Source: an uncultured Eubacteriales bacterium (GTDB taxonomy: Bacteria > Bacillota > Clostridia > Monoglobales > Monoglobaceae). From it: a stretch of 5,861 nucleotides of DNA. Under the pieces are notes generated by a model. It was given only the letters and a program-made list of their open reading frames with translations. It was not told the origin of the DNA and did no database searches. The DNA is taken from positions 1 through 5,861 of the forward strand of contig CATVQN010000084.1 in assembly GCA_958346135.1 (NCBI GenBank), given 5' to 3'. The position numbers and the translations under genes are program-made. Positions 5,849 to 5,861 of the stretch are shown one piece after another. The first letter of the stretch is position 1; every line of letters begins with the position of its first letter.

Positions 5849-5861
5849 AAGACGGGCCGCT

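Overview
The window reads as ordinary chromosomal DNA from a Gram-positive, probably spore-forming clostridial bacterium (class Clostridia; a Lachnospirales-like group is my guess). The reasons are strong AAGGAGG-type ribosome binding sites, frequent GTG starts, a SpoIID/LytB-family protein, the long (about 360-residue) form of aspartate-semialdehyde dehydrogenase, and the queA-tgt gene pair. I see no insertion sequence, phage gene, CRISPR array, tRNA or rRNA, and no abrupt change in composition.

Left half (minus strand): asd (starting with GTG at 1988) is followed after 21 nt by dapA, which runs off the left edge with at most one base missing. Together they carry L-aspartate-4-semialdehyde into the diaminopimelate/lysine branch, which feeds peptidoglycan and, in spore-formers, dipicolinic acid. 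A consensus sigma-A promoter (TTGACA, 17 bp, TATAAT) lies 69 bp upstream of asd and gives a leader of only about 62 nt, with no room for a lysine riboswitch.

Centre: positions 1989-2287 form a divergent regulatory region. It holds the asd promoter pointing left and an A-tract-preceded promoter pointing right.

Right half (plus strand): a secreted or membrane-tethered SpoIID/LytB-family lytic transglycosylase (start at GTG 2288) is followed after 19 nt by queA, which overlaps tgt by 13 nt. Tgt puts the preQ1 base into GUN-anticodon tRNAs and QueA then converts it to epoxyqueuosine, so these two catalyse consecutive steps of queuosine formation. The window ends 13 nt after tgt.

I did not find an undescribed system. 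The points worth a second look are modest: DapA residues that differ from the lysine-feedback site, the absence of a lysine riboswitch, repeats at the asd transcription start, a peculiar queA start, a cell-wall enzyme heading a tRNA-modification operon, and a possible sporulation-type promoter for it.
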